A stretch of 9,796 nt of DNA from Methanobacteriaceae archaeon UBA349. GTDB lineage: Archaea; Methanobacteriota; Methanobacteria; Methanobacteriales; Methanobacteriaceae. Positions within the stretch are counted from its first letter, which is position 1; every line of letters begins with the position of its first letter. The position numbers and the translations under genes were made by a program. The notes under the pieces were generated by a model, which saw only the letters and a list, made by a program, of their open reading frames with translations, was not told where the DNA came from and made no database searches. The DNA lies in assembly GCA_002509745.1 (NCBI GenBank), contig DAWK01000075.1, positions 1 to 9,796 on the forward strand. Reading direction: 5' to 3'. This document shows positions 8,282-9,796 of the stretch, piece after piece.

Positions 8282-8337
8282 AAAAAATAATAAAAAATAA
8301 TAAAAAATAATAAAAAACTCTATTTAAAGAGTTTTTT
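8282..8337 (-). terminator. Hairpin plus repeated T-runs ending the DUF4012 gene
   Basis: AAAAAACTCT (8312-8321) and AGAGTTTTTT (8328-8337) form a perfect 10-base inverted repeat with a 6-base loop. The loop holds the DUF4012 stop codon (8326-8324). Read on the minus strand, the hairpin runs into four T6 runs spaced by ATTA, which is the complement of a 10-base tandem repeat AAAAAATAAT (3.6 copies, 8282-8317). This is an unusually well-formed terminator for the DUF4012 transcript and likely separates it from the zinc-ribbon gene. Confidence 0.7.
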
Positions 8338-9034
8338 GAATTCCTTCTGAAATCAAGAACTGGGCAAATGCGCCTTTAGGATAAACATAGATATTTCCTT
8401 GGCTATATTGATTGACTCCAACATTAATCAGGGTTAAATACTTACTTTTATCATTTTGTGTGGTATTTAATATAGCAGTCATCATTTTTTGTACTGCATT
8501 TCCACGAGAAACACCGCCTGCCTGTTCATCTCTAATTAACTGAAGTGAATTTCCACTCACATCACCAAGTCCTTCCACATATATAGGACCAATAGATCTT
8601 AAAGCGGCATCGACGGCCTCAACTTTAACTACTAGTACCACATCTGTTTTTTGGCCAGTATTAATTTCTACTATTTCCTGGGCCAGTTTAACACCTTTTT
8701 CTGTGTCATTATCCCATAAAGAATCGTGTAAACGTAATTTTGTTTCACCAATACTTTTTAAATAATCTGGAACTGGAGCAGTAGGGTGCATCATTCCTCC
8801 AGGGTAAACTTGAGTTATTTTGGTTATATTCCCATCATTTAATTTAATTATTAATGCCATATCTACGGCACCCATTCCTGGCCGGCCTTCACTGGAATCC
8901 GCACATAAGACTAGCACATTATGTTCACCTAGGGTTACATTTTCTGAAGTGGAAACATAAAGTTGATAGGCACTTACGGACAGTCCAACAATGGCCAGAA
9001 ACAATATTATAATAATAATGCTCTTTTTATCCAT
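8324..9034 (-). CDS. DUF4012 family protein with N-terminal membrane anchor
   Basis: A 236-residue protein of unknown function that I assign to DUF4012 (PF13196) from remembered Methanobacteriales relatives. A basic MDKK start is followed by one hydrophobic segment (about 6-23), predicting a signal anchor with the remainder outside the membrane. The conserved core has LCADSSEGRPGMGAVDMALII (43-63, written here only to mark the region), then YPGGMMHPTAPVP, a LHDSLWDND motif and SRGNAVQKMM near the C-terminus. The D46/R51/D58 pattern recalls the start of LytR-CpsA-Psr domains, so a role in cell-surface polymer handling is possible, but this is inference. The start is well supported: GAAGG at 9046-9042 lies 7 bases upstream of ATG 9034. 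It is divergent from mtxX and ends in a strong terminator. Confidence 0.8.
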   Translation of the reverse strand: MDKKSIIIIILFLAIVGLSVSAYQLYVSTSENVTLGEHNVLVLCADSSEGRPGMGAVDMALIIKLNDGNITKITQVYPGGMMHPTAPVPDYLKSIGETKLRLHDSLWDNDTEKGVKLAQEIVEINTGQKTDVVLVVKVEAVDAALRSIGPIYVEGLGDVSGNSLQLIRDEQAGGVSRGNAVQKMMTAILNTTQNDKSKYLTLINVGVNQYSQGNIYVYPKGAFAQFLISEGIQKTL

Positions 9035-9417
9035 ACTTTAACCTTCTTTAATAAATTTTCTTTATAATTTTTATTTTTTTGTAATGGTATTTGAAATATT
9101 TAGTTTAATATCATGTATTTTAAAATAATTATTAACAAAAAAACAGTCTTTGTTATTTCAAGTCATTTAATTAATAAAATTCATAATATGTTAATATTCA
9201 ACTAAATTAATTTATTAGAATTCAATATAAATGTTCTTGTTAATAAATAAGATTACGTTATAATAAATATATGTTTATATATAATATATTTTTTTATAGA
9301 AAAATAATAATAAAATAAAAATCAAGTGGATTTAATGAGTCATTATTCTTAAAATTTACTAAATTAAAACATTTATTAATCGAATTTCCATACTGAGCTT
9401 TAATAAAGGAATTTAAA
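9035..9417. other. Divergent AT-rich spacer between the DUF4012 gene and mtxX
   Basis: 383 bases with no ORF supported by a ribosome binding site. It should hold both divergent promoters. The clearest element is the TATA-like sequence at 9274-9284 for mtxX. On the minus strand AATTATAAAG near 9060-9070 is TATA-like, but would place transcription start almost on the DUF4012 ribosome binding site. I see no conserved RNA structure. Confidence 0.45.
9274..9284 (+). promoter_or_regulatory. Probable mtxX TATA box
   Basis: TTTATATATAA is the best TATA-box match in the window. Transcription would start near 9303-9307 and leave a leader of about 110 bases before the mtxX ATG, longer than is usual for an archaeal mRNA. 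Confidence 0.45.
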
Positions 9418-9796
9418 ATGAAAACAATTGTTATTGGTGTTGGTGGGAATAAGAACATTATTGAAGCTGCTAAAAAAGTAGGGGCCGAAAATCCAGAAAT
9501 TAATTTTATTTTCACCAGTTCTGAAAAAGAATTATTGTCCATATTTTTAGATAAGAAGGCAGATGCTTATGTAAGAGGCTCTTTAAGTGCTTCTTTAGTC
9601 ATGAAACACATTAAAAATAGTTCGGATAAAGCAGAAATTAACAATGAAATAATTGAAGAGAATAATTTTTCAAAAAAATCTGAAGCAGATGAAAAATTAA
9701 TTAATTATGGAAAAATTAATCGCGCATCTGTTATAAAATTGGATAGTAATTATTTTCTATTGGCCCCGGTGGGAATTGATGAAGGCCAGAATATTG
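9418..9796 (+). CDS. mtxX: Methanogen marker protein 4 / methyltransferase-related MtxX, N-terminal part (cut by window edge)
   Basis: The first 126 residues are visible before the window ends. The opening MKTIVIGVGGNKNIIEAAKK, the ADAYVRGSLSAS block (48-59), INRASVIKL (100-108) and LLAPVGIDEGQNI (114-126) match my memory of MtxX, methanogen marker protein 4 (TIGR03270). This family is restricted to methanogens and relatives, has a fold related to phosphate acetyltransferases, and is named for its link to MtrA/MtrH-like methyltransferase genes; its reaction is not established. Residues about 66-96 form an acidic and lysine/asparagine-rich stretch between conserved blocks that looks like an insertion. 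AAGGA at 9406-9410 lies 7 bases before the ATG, giving a firm start. The gene lies downstream of cbiC and hemL, beyond two minus-strand genes. Confidence 0.85.
   Translation, partial: MKTIVIGVGGNKNIIEAAKKVGAENPEINFIFTSSEKELLSIFLDKKADAYVRGSLSASLVMKHIKNSSDKAEINNEIIEENNFSKKSEADEKLINYGKINRASVIKLDSNYFLLAPVGIDEGQNI

Noticed and set aside
8282..8317. Short tandem repeat considered as a CRISPR fragment
   Set aside because: The unit is 10 bases of A/T with no spacers; it is a simple repeat forming part of a terminator.
7426..9034. The zinc-ribbon and DUF4012 genes considered as a two-gene defence or toxin system
   Set aside because: They are separated by 235 bases and a strong terminator, have no nuclease, toxin or effector motif, and no mobile element or integrase is nearby.
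9294..9542. Minus-strand ORF of 82 codons overlapping the start of mtxX
   Set aside because: It overlaps the clearly conserved MtxX N-terminus in the antisense direction, and its sequence shows no family resemblance.
1..9796. Search for tRNA, rRNA, insertion sequences and att-like direct repeats
   Set aside because: No cloverleaf-like GC-rich segment, transposase motif or long direct repeat was found by reading both strands.

Overview
The window looks like low-GC, AT-rich chromosome from a methanogenic archaeon of the order Methanobacteriales, most likely Methanobacterium or a close relative. The evidence is a methanogen marker gene (mtxX) at the right edge, a UPF0058 protein and an archaeal-type AspRS, a DUF4012 protein and a zinc-ribbon protein of kinds I recall from this order, Shine-Dalgarno sites of the GAGG/GTGAT type, and T-rich rather than GC-hairpin gene ends. 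From memory, UPF0058, hisD, aspS, cbiC, hemL and mtxX lie in nearly the same order in Methanothermobacter thermautotrophicus. The backbone is therefore probably ancestral, with three extra genes placed within it (the flavoprotein, the zinc-ribbon protein and the DUF4012 protein).

Layout. Bases 1-104 (minus) hold the N-terminus of a UPF0058 protein. Bases 105-656 are a long AT-rich divergent spacer. The plus strand then carries hisD (histidine synthesis), aspS (a probably non-discriminating aspartyl-tRNA synthetase), a BaiN/HI0933-type flavoprotein with unusual lysine/asparagine-rich insertions, cbiC (cobalt-precorrin-8 methylmutase) and hemL (glutamate-1-semialdehyde aminotransferase). Two convergent minus-strand genes follow: a zinc-ribbon, coiled-coil, tail-anchored protein and a DUF4012 membrane-anchored protein. 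A 383-base divergent spacer leads to the 5' part of mtxX (methanogen marker 4) on the plus strand, cut by the window end.

How the genes relate. cbiC and hemL are 71 bases apart and both serve tetrapyrrole synthesis: HemL makes 5-aminolevulinate and CbiC acts late in the anaerobic corrin ring pathway. This supplies the cobamide and F430-type cofactors a methanogen needs. hisD and aspS are housekeeping genes. The zinc-ribbon and DUF4012 proteins are uncharacterised and probably act at the cytoplasmic membrane; they are likely transcribed separately, because a hairpin followed by T-runs lies between them.

No mobile element, CRISPR array, tRNA, rRNA or recognisable defence system was found. The most unusual items are the insertions in the flavoprotein, the two uncharacterised membrane proteins, and the terminator with 10-base repeats that overlaps a stop codon.
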